Shown piece after piece: positions 10,201 to 18,630 of a DNA stretch of 64,000 nt. The notes below the pieces were generated by a model. It had not been told where the DNA came from. It worked only from the letters and a program-made list of their open reading frames with translations, and did no database searches. The first letter of the stretch is position 1; the number at the start of each line of letters is the position of its first letter. A program made the position numbers and the translations under genes. Origin of the DNA: Verrucomicrobiota bacterium (GTDB taxonomy: Bacteria; Verrucomicrobiota; Verrucomicrobiia; Opitutales; Seribacteraceae); the NCBI GenBank assembly GCA_028343845.1, contig JAOLZO010000011.1, forward strand, positions 1-64,000, read 5' to 3'.

Positions 10201-10715
10201 TTGGCTGCAATACGGGTACCGCAACGGTTGGAAATATGGGTGCGTTGGATCGTTTCAATTATACCATGATGGGAGATATGGTTAATTTGGCGGCACGATG
10301 CGAAAGTGGTGCCAAGGCATATGGCGCCTATATCATGATTACCGAGGAAACCAAGCTTGCATCCGAGCAGACTAAGCAAGACATTGCATTTCGTTATCTG
10401 GACAAGATTGTGGTTAAGGGCCGTTCTCAACCTGTTTCCATGTATGAACCGACCGGCTTTATGGCTGACCTATCCCAGGAAACCCAAGACTGCTTGGATT
10501 GCTTCAGCCAGGGCATCGATAAGTATTTGATCCAGGATTGGGACGGGGCGCTCAAGATGTTCGAGACAGCGAAGGACTTGGAACCCAACAAACCTGGCGT
10601 TACGCCCGGAGTGAAGGACAACCCCTCCATGATCCTCATCGACAGGTGTCAAGTGATGAAGGAGAATCCTCCAGGTGAAGATTGGGACGGAGTTTACGTG
10701 ATGACTAGCAAGTAG
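7278..10715 (+). CDS. CHASE2-domain class III adenylate/guanylate cyclase with large helical insert
   Basis: This 1145-residue protein has an N-terminal membrane anchor (about 11-30) and the start of a CHASE2 sensor (SVDLRFTARG; YVNFDTKTLS; LKFDFIF). A charged helical block of about 335 residues follows (362-698), then the CHASE2 end (FKDAVVLIG; GNVIKTLSSGVYL). Three membrane helices lie at about 755-830 and the class III cyclase domain at about 865-1060. Metal-binding D873 and D917 and catalytic N1003 and R1007 are present; K913 favours ATP as substrate. The C-terminal tail (GALKMFETAKDLEP) resembles the helical tail common in these cyclases. It should make cAMP in response to an envelope signal. 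The gene diverges from moxR. Confidence 0.9.
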   Translation: MSNLTKESKFTFIGLLIVPISCIVLYFGGYFNFMEYKSVDLRFTARGDISHRASADADAPIVVEGNKTVPRIPKVMYVNFDTKTLSRDEVGERPWYRDTFRKVGEILLEEGQARTLKFDFIFSPKSTSRMVEEKKVYESDLEIAQLISKFPSQVVCATAFTSVQTPYLKNEFIDAPANLPQLKKGYNPLKMGYYYPESPTYPIFSYKDGEYVGLDGNILVGPSPVDGLQREVQLWFPGGGKAHAYNVLGGKMAKLGLEGVEANGTKQVTLVEVGDELRLVWMDSNNTLVDSLPNRMPLVRNKNFYTIGAEVLMSYFGVDENSVEMSEGNKRFRIKNLAGEVMIDAPMTAGQDMEINWFSKWQRTATHKALRDEAENAYIEGNLEKYLQLVLPLLRSNLELIEGLELPEADEDLPRLLSELQLEEKNITIVEELIQAKKGRISPDEAPDFVDLRSVVVEISKEYLPPLLFDPFNPMCEMDDVLEYKEYLEDRRKQLKSIDETVIPLVDSNIQKIRTLLYGNVRDQAMREKWQTLVALDEKVSNLEKVLALNSLPLIENQLKQSREELTALLKAIDEYEEAVFAEDGNMTRIVSKSDAEQAGLGFASLAKELNDINKKIENAKRDPAIANLRKSIEDNPSLAAILQPQLDKKLELTKDLASQMVEKAMDCLRVLDNLAAFNERERNDIEAEIKQYRTFFDQFKDAVVLIGPTEFVFQDIAPSPIDKKVVPKVSLHGNVIKTLSSGVYLKRPLDGNLSVSLLILAISLVLGYLAVNSATWSSWVGAIILLAFIGVAFFLFAKHHIVIPLAAPATAGALTFFIGLIVMMVVEQKAKGRLKGMFGSYVSAELVDQMVDSGEEPHLGGEETAITAFFSDVQAFSSFSELLTPTGLVDLMNEYLTAMTDILQEERGTLDKYIGDAIVAMYGAPIPMEDHAYQSVRTALRMQEKQLELRDKWALEEGKWGKCYGLVKQMQTRIGCNTGTATVGNMGALDRFNYTMMGDMVNLAARCESGAKAYGAYIMITEETKLASEQTKQDIAFRYLDKIVVKGRSQPVSMYEPTGFMADLSQETQDCLDCFSQGIDKYLIQDWDGALKMFETAKDLEPNKPGVTPGVKDNPSMILIDRCQVMKENPPGEDWDGVYVMTSK

Positions 10716-10755
10716 CCGGACTTCCCGACCGAAATGCCTTGGTCAGAAGCGTTCC

Positions 10756-11337
10756 TTAGCTCTTGAAGTATTCCGGCTCGTTGCCGGGTTTCCATTTTAC
10801 GTTGCATCCCATGCTCGGTTCCTGCGGTTCGGGAGGAACGTCTCCGGACAGCAGTCGTCCGAGGGCTTCCTTGAGGTCGTTTCCCGTGACAGGCATCGAG
10901 TTTCCTGGTCTCGAGTCGTCGTACCTTCCCCGGTAAAAAAGGGAGAGTTCATGGTCGAAGATGAAGAAGTCAGGCGTGCATGCAGCCTGATACGCCTTGG
11001 CGACGCGTTGATCATCGTCAAATAGGTATGGAAACCGAAAACCGTACTCAGAGGCCAAATTCTTCATCTTGTCGGGGCTGTCGGCCGGATACTTGTCTAT
11101 GTCGTTGGAAGAGACAAGGTACACGGAGATCCCATCGTCGGCGAGCTGGTTGAAATACTCGGTCAGATGATCCAATAAGTGAATGACGTAGGGGCAGTGA
11201 TTGCAGATGAAGGCAATCAAGTGGGCAGGACTGCCGTTTTCTTCGATTTGCACGCTCGTGTCGTTCAAGACGTTTGGTAATGCGAATGGGGGAGCTTTCG
11301 TTCCCAACGGCAACATTGTAGAGGCTGTGGCGACCAT
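10756..11337 (-). CDS. Thioredoxin-fold / AhpC-TSA family protein
   Basis: This 193-residue protein has the redoxin fold opening LGTKAPPFALPNV, a CNHC active-site pair (C45 and C48) followed by PYV, and a later cis-Pro-type segment (AACTPDFFIFD). These features match the thioredoxin-like family often annotated as AhpC/TSA-family redoxin. It has no signal peptide, so it is probably cytoplasmic. It follows the PBP2 gene with a 23-base gap and may be the last gene of the mre operon. It converges on the cyclase gene 40 bases away. Its substrate cannot be inferred. Confidence 0.82.
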   Translation of the reverse strand: MVATASTMLPLGTKAPPFALPNVLNDTSVQIEENGSPAHLIAFICNHCPYVIHLLDHLTEYFNQLADDGISVYLVSSNDIDKYPADSPDKMKNLASEYGFRFPYLFDDDQRVAKAYQAACTPDFFIFDHELSLFYRGRYDDSRPGNSMPVTGNDLKEALGRLLSGDVPPEPQEPSMGCNVKWKPGNEPEYFKS

Positions 11338-11360
11338 GATGGAGTATTATGTTTTGAGAT

Positions 11361-13979
11361 TCATTCGGAACGGGCAAGCCTATTTCCAGGTCTTTCGAAA
11401 TAGGCCTTGAGAATATCCCGGGCAACGGGGGTTGCGGTGAGTCCTCCTTGTATCTTATCCTGCGGGATAATTCCCTCAATGAGTACGGCTATGGCAACTT
11501 CTGGGTTATCCAAAGGGGCAAAGCCTACAAACCAGGCGAGGTTTAGCTTCATGTTGTGGTTTCTCCATTGTCCGGTGCCCGTTTTCCCTGCCACGTCGAT
11601 TCCTTCGATCTTGCCTCGATGGGCAGTTCCGTCCGTGGTGGCCAAATGCATCCCATCGATGATCGCTAGCCTGTTTTCTTCTGTTATGCCCAATGGCGTT
11701 GAGACATCCGGACGTTTCTTGTCTTGATAAAGGATTGATGGTTGAAAGGAGAGATTGTTCGAGGCGAGTTTCGCTATCATGCAAGCCATTTGAAGAGGGC
11801 TTTGTCGGAGTCCTCCTTGTCCGATTGAAATATTAAAGGTGTCTTCCAATGTCCAACCGACACCGAGTGCCTTCTTTTTCCAATCCGGATCTGGCACGAT
11901 GGGCGACCCGGGAGGAGAGGGGAGCTCAACGGAGGGGGATGTGTGCATGTTCAGCCTGCGCGCTTCGGCTATCAAGTTTGCATGGCCGATTCTTTCGGCG
12001 ATTCGGAAGAAATAGACGTTGCAACTACGAGCTACTGCTTCCCTGAAAGTAAGCTCTCCATGAGTTCCCGGATGGACGTGGCAAATCATTCCCTTATGAA
12101 TACCTTCGCAAAGAAGCTTCTCCTCTGGGTCGATCACGCCCGATCTAAAACCGCTCATGGCTGTAATCAGTTTGAATGGCGAGGCTGGGGCGTATCCGAA
12201 GTTTAAAGCTCGAGGAAGCCAAGCTTCTCTCCTCTGGATGCGGTCGAAGGCAGATTGGGAGAGGGATGGAGAAAAATCCTGCAGGTTGTAGTTGGGCTTA
12301 CTTGCAAGAACCAGCACTTCCCGGCTTTTCAAGTGGATGAGTACGGCTGCTCCGGGAGGAGGAGGAGGGGGAGCCAGAACGTATTCGTCGGCTTCGGGCT
12401 TTGGCTTGGCCAGAACACCACGAACGTAAAGCAATCGGAGCAGGCGTTCGGCATCCTCAACCGTTCCCTTGAATCCGGCTACCGTTGACGCTTGCCGGCC
12501 ATCCAGTGGGAATGGAGCATTCTTGAATGAGTTCAGGAGAAGATCCGGCCCCAAGGCCTTTTCGTTCGCTTTCACTAATTCCTTGCGGGTTCTTTTCTCG
12601 ATTGTCTTGATCCAATCGGCATCTGGTAAGATCCGGTGATTTCGAACCCTGTTAGACATTTTTTGCAGAGCTTTTTCGGCTGTGCTTTGCAAATCTGAAT
12701 CGATGCTCAATTTAACGGTCGATCCTTTCTTCGCCGCGATCCTTTCCACTTGGTCGAACCTAAGACCTCCCGGGTTGATCCTCCAAATGTCTACCCCGTC
12801 TTTTCCACGCAGAAGAGAATCGAAGTACACTTCGATCCCTTCCTTTCCTTTTTTTCCCTTAATTTCGAAAGTTCCGAGGTCCTTGCCTGCCAAACCATCG
12901 GCATCCGCCTTGTATCCGCTTCCGACATGCCCTAGGACATGAGATGCAAGGTCGCCCATGGGGTAATGCCTGACCGCTTGTGAACTGACCTGTAAGGGCG
13001 AATCCGGATCAAGCCCGTCAATCAGCTTGGCGTATTCTTCAGGGCTTAGGTTTCCGGATATTTCAAGAGGGAAAATGGGGTTTCTTCTCCAATGAGACTT
13101 TAGTTTTTCGAAGGAAACGGTCTTCTCCCTGCCAGTAAGTCGATTTGCCAAATCCTGATATTTTAACATCACTGCGTAACGGGCTTCCCATTCGATCGAG
13201 GTATGGACTTTCGACCGACCGGCATTGTCCATCAATTTGATCGTGCTTGAACCGAACTTAGGTTCGGTATCCTCCTGCGCAAGGAAATCGGAGATGGAGA
13301 ATCCATTTCTTTCGGTTTTCTCTTCGTTCAAGCGGTAGCGACCATCCTTGTGTAGGTATAGATCGCACGTAAATAATCCAGCTACACTGAGTTTTAGCCG
13401 CTCTTTCGCCCCCTCGACTTTAAGTTGAATCCCTTCTTCAGTTCCTGACTCCGAAAGCAAGCAGTGCCAGAACCCCTTTGGCGTTTGGTTTACCGTGACT
13501 CTTTCCCCCTGGAAGAATAGCCTTACGCGTTCGGTTCCATTTCCTCCCTCTGCAGCTTTTCCGGTTATGATAATTCCCCGATTTCTTACGAATTCGTTAC
13601 TCATGCAATGACGGACCAGTTGGTCAAAGGTGGGATCGGGCAAATTACGCAATTCTTCCTTAAGCGACAAGGAAAGATCTCTTAGTGAAATGATTTCCTC
13701 CCAAATTTCATTCTTCAGGAATTCCAACTGAAGGACTGCAGAGAAATGGGCCTTGTTACCGATGAGCAAACGCCCGTTCCTGTCAAGAACGTCACCCCTG
13801 GCTCCGGGTCGAAGGATCCTTCGTTGACCTTGCTTCCTTTCCCTTTCCTCGAAAGTCTCGGTTTCGAATGCTTGCCGGACAAGAAGAAAGTAGATCAAGA
13901 CGAGAAACAAAACAGAGAATAGAGCTTTGAAAACCCTCAGTCTTCTGTTTTCGGGGTGATGTTTTTCAAGGATTTCCAT
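11361..13979 (-). CDS. mrdA: Penicillin-binding protein 2, enlarged
   Basis: This 872-residue class B PBP crosslinks the side-wall peptidoglycan made by the elongasome. An N-terminal membrane anchor lies at about 18-35, then the dimerisation-domain start RGDVLDRNGRLL. The transpeptidase motifs are S600-x-x-K603 (ASPFK), S652-C-N654 and K799-T-G801, so the enzyme looks active. PBP2 is usually 600-650 residues. The extra length lies in the N-terminal domain (about 85-265) and in a segment between 442 and 541 that ends in a run of six prolines just before the active-site lobe. It overlaps mreD by one base. No rodA follows in this operon. Confidence 0.9.
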   Translation of the reverse strand: MEILEKHHPENRRLRVFKALFSVLFLVLIYFLLVRQAFETETFEERERKQGQRRILRPGARGDVLDRNGRLLIGNKAHFSAVLQLEFLKNEIWEEIISLRDLSLSLKEELRNLPDPTFDQLVRHCMSNEFVRNRGIIITGKAAEGGNGTERVRLFFQGERVTVNQTPKGFWHCLLSESGTEEGIQLKVEGAKERLKLSVAGLFTCDLYLHKDGRYRLNEEKTERNGFSISDFLAQEDTEPKFGSSTIKLMDNAGRSKVHTSIEWEARYAVMLKYQDLANRLTGREKTVSFEKLKSHWRRNPIFPLEISGNLSPEEYAKLIDGLDPDSPLQVSSQAVRHYPMGDLASHVLGHVGSGYKADADGLAGKDLGTFEIKGKKGKEGIEVYFDSLLRGKDGVDIWRINPGGLRFDQVERIAAKKGSTVKLSIDSDLQSTAEKALQKMSNRVRNHRILPDADWIKTIEKRTRKELVKANEKALGPDLLLNSFKNAPFPLDGRQASTVAGFKGTVEDAERLLRLLYVRGVLAKPKPEADEYVLAPPPPPPGAAVLIHLKSREVLVLASKPNYNLQDFSPSLSQSAFDRIQRREAWLPRALNFGYAPASPFKLITAMSGFRSGVIDPEEKLLCEGIHKGMICHVHPGTHGELTFREAVARSCNVYFFRIAERIGHANLIAEARRLNMHTSPSVELPSPPGSPIVPDPDWKKKALGVGWTLEDTFNISIGQGGLRQSPLQMACMIAKLASNNLSFQPSILYQDKKRPDVSTPLGITEENRLAIIDGMHLATTDGTAHRGKIEGIDVAGKTGTGQWRNHNMKLNLAWFVGFAPLDNPEVAIAVLIEGIIPQDKIQGGLTATPVARDILKAYFERPGNRLARSE

Positions 13980-14506
13980 CAGGCTTGTTCAGTTTCAACC
14001 GGCAGACCTTTGACTAGCAGCATTGAGGATTTTGCGAAACTAGGGACCCAAATGGCAAGCGGGATAAGTGCGATCGTTGATGCGAGAAAGTCGAGGCTCC
14101 AACGACTGAAACTCCAATCCAGAGAATCTTTCCCTATTTTTATACAAAAAAACCAAAGAATAAAGCAGAAGACGTTTGCCGGAAGTTGAAAGAGGAGAGG
14201 GCTCAAGTCCTTTCTGAAATTGCTACCACGAACCCATCTTGATCCCAAGGCATGTAGTCCAGTCAGCACAAAGGCGTGGAATCCGAAGGGTGCTTGAATT
14301 TGTTGGTCCAGAAAGAGTCCTGTGAAGAAGGCGATTGGCATTCCCCTGAGGTGATCGAGGTAGAGGGCTCCAGGCAGAAAGAAAAGTCCGGGCAGGTAGA
14401 GGAAGGCACCGAATTGTCCCAGTTTGGAATTCACGCATCCAATCAAAGTGAGAGTGACCAGATTTGTGGTCAAAAGAACAAAGGCTATCCGGTTTTGTTT
14501 TTCCAT
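13979..14506 (-). CDS. mreD: MreD-like rod-shape membrane protein
   Basis: This 175-residue protein is almost wholly hydrophobic, with about five membrane segments and short polar loops. It sits between mreC and the PBP2 gene, 6 bases after mreC and overlapping PBP2 by one base. Sequence conservation in MreD is weak, so the call rests on size, topology and the mreB-mreC-mreD-mrdA order. It would help couple cytoplasmic MreB to the membrane elongation complex. Confidence 0.8.
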   Translation of the reverse strand: MEKQNRIAFVLLTTNLVTLTLIGCVNSKLGQFGAFLYLPGLFFLPGALYLDHLRGMPIAFFTGLFLDQQIQAPFGFHAFVLTGLHALGSRWVRGSNFRKDLSPLLFQLPANVFCFILWFFCIKIGKDSLDWSFSRWSLDFLASTIALIPLAIWVPSFAKSSMLLVKGLPVETEQA

Positions 14507-14512
14507 GTGGTT

Positions 14513-15367
14513 TCAGCGCGGAACCAAAATGGTTACTTCCTGAACTTGAATAAGCTTGGAGTCGAGGATGACATTGCCCGATTTGAAAAGTCCGTCTTCC
14601 CCGCCGATCAAGTTTTCGACGATTCCTATGGGGATTCCTTCGGGAAGCGAACCGCCGAGATCGGAACTCATTAACTGAAGCGGATTTTCGGGCGTCGGTG
14701 AAAGGTCGTGAGGCACGTCAAGAGCGAGCCCAAAGGGAGTCCCCCCGGGAGCGATCCCATTGCCCTGGAAGGTCACGGGTCTGTCGTCTCCCTTGAAGTG
14801 CGCGACGATGCGAAAAGTTGGGTTTGTTATGAGTTCGATTTCCGCAGACCTCGCATTGACCGATTTAATCCGTCCCATTACCCCTCCGTTGAAAATAACG
14901 CCGAATCCTGCTTGCAAGCCGTGGTTTTTCCCTTTCCGGATGGTGACTTTTTGCCACCATCCGCTCAAACTTCTTAGTGAAACTCTTGCCACGATTGGTT
15001 CGAAACTTTTGGCAGGGTCCAAATTCAAGCTGTTTTCAAGATTGCCGAGGGAATCCTTCAGGGCTCTAAGTCTGATAATTTCATTGTTTATGTCTTCCGT
15101 TCTTTTACCCTGAAGTCCCAAGTCGGATATCAGGCGGGAACTGTCTTTGCCCTTTTTGATCAAGGTTTGCTTCGAGTCGCTGAGATGACCCCAGTAATTG
15201 CTCAAATCTTCGACCCGCGAAGAAAGATCCCAAATCGGAGCTTGGAATTCAGAGAAAGCAGACTTCGTAGTTGTTTTCCAAAGGGTAGGTATGCCCCACC
15301 ATAAGATCAGGAAAAAACCGAGGAAAAGGAAGGGGTGGGATTTTCGCTTGTTTGTCTTATTGACCAA
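14513..15367 (-). CDS. mreC: Rod shape-determining protein MreC
   Basis: This 284-residue protein has one N-terminal membrane helix (about 11-29), a coiled-coil region (about 60-110) and a periplasmic beta domain containing WWQKVTIRKGKNHGL, GVMGRIKSV and NGIAPGGTPFG, all typical of MreC. The likely start is a TTG at 15367, 8 bases after the mreB stop, with a weak AGG upstream. MreC links MreB filaments to PBP2 in the periplasm, and both partners are encoded in the same operon. Confidence 0.9.
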   Translation of the reverse strand: MVNKTNKRKSHPFLFLGFFLILWWGIPTLWKTTTKSAFSEFQAPIWDLSSRVEDLSNYWGHLSDSKQTLIKKGKDSSRLISDLGLQGKRTEDINNEIIRLRALKDSLGNLENSLNLDPAKSFEPIVARVSLRSLSGWWQKVTIRKGKNHGLQAGFGVIFNGGVMGRIKSVNARSAEIELITNPTFRIVAHFKGDDRPVTFQGNGIAPGGTPFGLALDVPHDLSPTPENPLQLMSSDLGGSLPEGIPIGIVENLIGGEDGLFKSGNVILDSKLIQVQEVTILVPR

Positions 15368-15375
15368 ATCAGAAC

Positions 15376-16422
15376 CTATTGAGTAACCAAGCGGTCCACT
15401 TGTTCGCGGGTCAAATTATTAAGAAGGTTAAGGAATTTACCGGTTCCGTTGGCAACGCAACACAGGGCGTCTTCCGCCTGAATTACCGGCAAACGGGTCG
15501 CCTCGCTTATTACTTGATCCAACCCTCGAATAAGAGCGCCTCCGCCAGCCAGAACTATCCCACGGTCAATCAAGTCTGCCGAGTGTTCGGGCTGACAGCG
15601 GTCCAATGCGCTTTTGACCAAGTCGACAATTTGCGAAACTACCTCCCTCAAGGCTTCTTCGCGAATTTCCTGTGAGGTGATATGCACAGTGTTGGGCAAT
15701 CCATGAGTGGCTTCTCGTCCTCTTACGTCCATGCTCAATTCTCCACTTTCGATCGGTCCGGCCGAACCTACGGTAAACTTGATCTCCTCTGCAGTTCGCT
15801 CACCGATCAACAGACCGTATGCTCTTTTCATGTAGGCAATAATAGCCTCGTCGAGCTCGTCGCCTCCGACACGAATGCTTCTTTGATAGGAGACTCCTGA
15901 TATCGAGATGATCGCAACTTCGGTGGTACCACCTCCGATATCTACGATCATGTTGGCATATTCTTCGTCAATGGGGAGACCGGCTCCAATGGACGCGGCC
16001 ATCGGTTCCCCGAGTAGCAAGACTTCACGAGCTCCTGCCCGAATGGCCGAGTCCTTGACGGCGCGTTTCTCGACCGCCGTGATTCCGGAAGGAACCGCTA
16101 TGACGACTCTGGGGGGGACAAGTTTGCGTTTGTCAACCTTCTCGATGAAATACCTGAGCATGGCCTCGGAGATCTCAAAGTCGGCAATGACGCCGTCTTT
16201 CATGGGTCTGAGAGCCTCAATTGTCCCAGGCGTCCTGCCAAGCATCCTTTTGGCGTCTGCACCTACCGCACAGACTTTCTTGCTGGTCTTGTACCTGGCG
16301 ACGACGCTTGGTTCGCGAAGCACGATGCCTCTGTCTCGTACGAAGACCAAGGTATTTGCCGTACCCAAGTCTATCCCGATGTCATTTGAAAGTAACCCTA
16401 ATCCAAAGAAATTGCCGATCAT
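15376..16422 (-). CDS. mreB: Rod shape-determining actin homolog MreB
   Basis: This 348-residue actin-like ATPase begins with an amphipathic-type N-terminus and then the phosphate-1 motif GIDLGTANTLVF. The phosphate-2 motif VDIGGGTTEVAII and the adenosine motif LAGGGALIRGLD are clear. Length and motifs match typical bacterial MreB, which forms membrane filaments that orient cell-wall elongation. It leads mreC, mreD and mrdA. A TTGACA hexamer lies about 50 bases upstream (16475-16470, minus), but no good -10 box follows it. Confidence 0.96.
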   Translation of the reverse strand: MIGNFFGLGLLSNDIGIDLGTANTLVFVRDRGIVLREPSVVARYKTSKKVCAVGADAKRMLGRTPGTIEALRPMKDGVIADFEISEAMLRYFIEKVDKRKLVPPRVVIAVPSGITAVEKRAVKDSAIRAGAREVLLLGEPMAASIGAGLPIDEEYANMIVDIGGGTTEVAIISISGVSYQRSIRVGGDELDEAIIAYMKRAYGLLIGERTAEEIKFTVGSAGPIESGELSMDVRGREATHGLPNTVHITSQEIREEALREVVSQIVDLVKSALDRCQPEHSADLIDRGIVLAGGGALIRGLDQVISEATRLPVIQAEDALCCVANGTGKFLNLLNNLTREQVDRLVTQ

Positions 16423-16530
16423 TTAATTTTACAGTCTGTTAACTAGTTTTCTCTTTGTTTTATCTGTCCTGTCAAAGGTAATTAATTCACAGCAGTAAAA
16501 AAATTTTCATCTTTGCCTTGTTCGGTAATC

Positions 16531-17376
16531 CTACCGGAGTGATTTTTGGGCCTTTTTTTCGGCTATTCTTACGAGGACGATCCCTCCGAGGATCAGAAAA
16601 ATAGAATAGAATTGCCCCCGAGTCATTCCCATGATGAGCGAGGCATCGGGCTCTCGAAAGAATTCATTGCAGATTCTCGCGATGGAGTAAGCAATGAGGA
16701 ATTCACCTGCAAGCCTGCCGGGAACTCTTTGCGTCACGTCGGTTTTCCAAAAACGCCACTGCACGAATGCAAAAGTACATAAGCCCTCTAAGGTTGCTGC
16801 ATAAATTTGGGAGGGGTGCCTCGCTATTTCTTGAGCGAATCCAGGTGCTTTGGGAAACAGAACCCCCCAGGAAACGTCGGTGGTTCTTCCCCATAGTTCG
16901 CCATTAATGAAGTTTGCAATTCTTCCGAAGAAGAGCCCGGGCGGGACGACGCTGACGATGAGATCACCTACCGGGAACGGGGATTGCTTGGAGTACCGGG
17001 CATATAATAGGGCGGCTATGCAAACCCCGGCAAAGCCTCCGTGACTCGCCATGCCTCCCTCCCAAACCCTAAACAGCATGAACGGGTCTTGAAGGAATTC
17101 GTTCCCCCTGTAGAGCAAGGAATAACCGATCCTTCCTCCAAGCAATACGCCAAGGACCAGGAAGGTCATGAAATTTAAGATTTGCTCGCTGTCGTAAGGG
17201 CTTCTTTTGTTTTTGTAGTAGGTCTTCAGCAAAAAGTAAGCAAAGACAAATCCGGCAAGATAGGAAATGCCGTACCACCTGATGCCACCGGGACCCCAAT
17301 TACCGAAAGAATCGGGGAATTGCCAGAGGAACGGGCTCAGGTCATGTACCCAATATTTGGAAAGTGAAGGATTCAA
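16531..17376 (-). CDS. lgt: Prolipoprotein diacylglyceryl transferase
   Basis: This 281-residue multi-pass inner-membrane enzyme transfers diacylglycerol from phosphatidylglycerol to the lipobox cysteine of prolipoproteins. The start YWVHDLSPFLWQFP and the motifs GIRWYGISYLAGF, MASHGGFAGV and the Lgt signature GRIANFINGELWGR identify it. The in-frame start is a TTG at 17376, two bases after the CNNM/CBS stop; no better start is visible without losing conserved residues. Candidate substrates in this window include the two small lipoproteins. Confidence 0.94.
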   Translation of the reverse strand: MNPSLSKYWVHDLSPFLWQFPDSFGNWGPGGIRWYGISYLAGFVFAYFLLKTYYKNKRSPYDSEQILNFMTFLVLGVLLGGRIGYSLLYRGNEFLQDPFMLFRVWEGGMASHGGFAGVCIAALLYARYSKQSPFPVGDLIVSVVPPGLFFGRIANFINGELWGRTTDVSWGVLFPKAPGFAQEIARHPSQIYAATLEGLCTFAFVQWRFWKTDVTQRVPGRLAGEFLIAYSIARICNEFFREPDASLIMGMTRGQFYSIFLILGGIVLVRIAEKKAQKSLR

Positions 17377-17378
17377 TT

Positions 17379-18467
17379 CTAGTCGTCAGTTTGATTGTCA
17401 GAGTGTGTGTTTTCTTCCTTTATGCGAGCTTTGTGTTTTCGCATGGCAAATTCCCTCATGTCCACCGCCATATCGTCATGCTCGAAAATCTCCTGTCCGA
17501 TTATGGTCTCAATAATATCTTCCATAGCCAAAACTCCAGCCACCGAACCGAATTCATCTACGACAATTGAAAGTTGGCAGTGCTCGGAAAGCAAAAGCCT
17601 GAGGGCTTTGTCAACAGATGCATTCTCGGGGACGAACACCGCTTCTTTCCCCAGATCCCTTAGTCGTTGATCGGTTTTTTCTTCCACATTGGCATTGTAT
17701 AAATCCCTTCTACGAACAATTCCGCAAATGTGATCTATGGTTTCTCGGAACAGGGGGATTCGGGCGAAGGGGACGTTCGGGTGCATCTCGAAGACGTCTT
17801 GGACCGAAAGGTTTTGGTCGAGAGCGAGCATTACCGTACGGGGTGTCATGATTTCGTGCACCTGGACGTCGTTTAGGCGAAGGGCGTTCGTTACCCAATT
17901 GCTTTCTTCATCAGTAAGTGTTCCTTTGCTTGCTCCTTTCTTGGCGAGCAGGATGATTTCCTCTTCATCGCTATCATCCGAATCTTTTTTTTGTGGAACC
18001 ATGGCCTTTACGGTCACTTTGCAAACTTTAGAGAAGGGAAGCATCAGGATTCTGACAGCCCACAACGGAAAGACGAGTTTACCGAGCATATCTGCCCGGT
18101 AGCGAACGGTCATGTTCTTGGGCAGAATCTCCGCGAAGAAGAGAATTCCCAAGGTCATGCCACAAGCAAACCAAAGCATATCCGTCTGTCCGTCTCCGAG
18201 GTGCTTTTTTGCCAGTCCGCCTACCAAAGTCGCCCCAAGGGTGTTTGCGATTGTGTTGAGGCTGAGGATTGCGGATGACGTTTCCTCGATTTCATTGCGA
18301 AACTTTTCCATCAGAAGCCCTCTTTTTGGGGAGGTTTTCTTGTAGCTTTCCAATTCAGCGGAAGTCACGCTCAAGATCATGGCTTCGAGCGTCGAGCAGA
18401 GTGCGGAAATACCAACGGTCAGCGATATTGCTACGATTAACTCGGGATCCGAATACCAGGAATTCAC
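17379..18467 (-). CDS. CNNM/CBS-domain membrane protein (HlyC/CorC-related)
   Basis: This 362-residue protein has an N-terminal CNNM transmembrane domain (about 1-160, with AEILPKNMTVRY as a typical loop), then two CBS domains (about 200-330, with MTPRTVMLALD and VVDEFGSVAGVL). It ends soon after the CBS pair and lacks the C-terminal CorC_HlyC domain of the longer family members. Relatives are linked to magnesium or cobalt transport. The GTG start at 18467 has an AGGA ribosome site 9 bases upstream. It precedes lgt by two bases. Confidence 0.88.
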   Translation of the reverse strand: MNSWYSDPELIVAISLTVGISALCSTLEAMILSVTSAELESYKKTSPKRGLLMEKFRNEIEETSSAILSLNTIANTLGATLVGGLAKKHLGDGQTDMLWFACGMTLGILFFAEILPKNMTVRYRADMLGKLVFPLWAVRILMLPFSKVCKVTVKAMVPQKKDSDDSDEEEIILLAKKGASKGTLTDEESNWVTNALRLNDVQVHEIMTPRTVMLALDQNLSVQDVFEMHPNVPFARIPLFRETIDHICGIVRRRDLYNANVEEKTDQRLRDLGKEAVFVPENASVDKALRLLLSEHCQLSIVVDEFGSVAGVLAMEDIIETIIGQEIFEHDDMAVDMREFAMRKHKARIKEENTHSDNQTDD

Positions 18468-18630
18468 GCTTTTAAGTCCTGCCGGAAGTTTCTTCGAGCA
18501 GTTGGGAGATAGGCAGATGAATATGTAAGGATCGGCACGGTTTTGATTGATTTTTTTCTAATCATTGAGAGCATCTCGATAATCTAAAAAGAATGGAAGG
18601 CAAATAAGCAAGACAAGGTTACTGGAAATA

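Noticed and set aside
10714-10776. AGCCGGA and TCCGGCT pairing around the cyclase stop as a terminator
   Set aside because: The loop is about 50 bases, and there is no T-run on either side.
16447-16475. TTGACA upstream of mreB as a promoter
   Set aside because: The -35 match is perfect, but the position for a -10 at 17 bases reads AGAAAA, and no other spacing gives a good box.
18468-18630. A possible glycine riboswitch before gcvT
   Set aside because: The 163-base gap has no paired GGAGAG-type cores or tandem aptamer pattern. Nothing recognisable was found.
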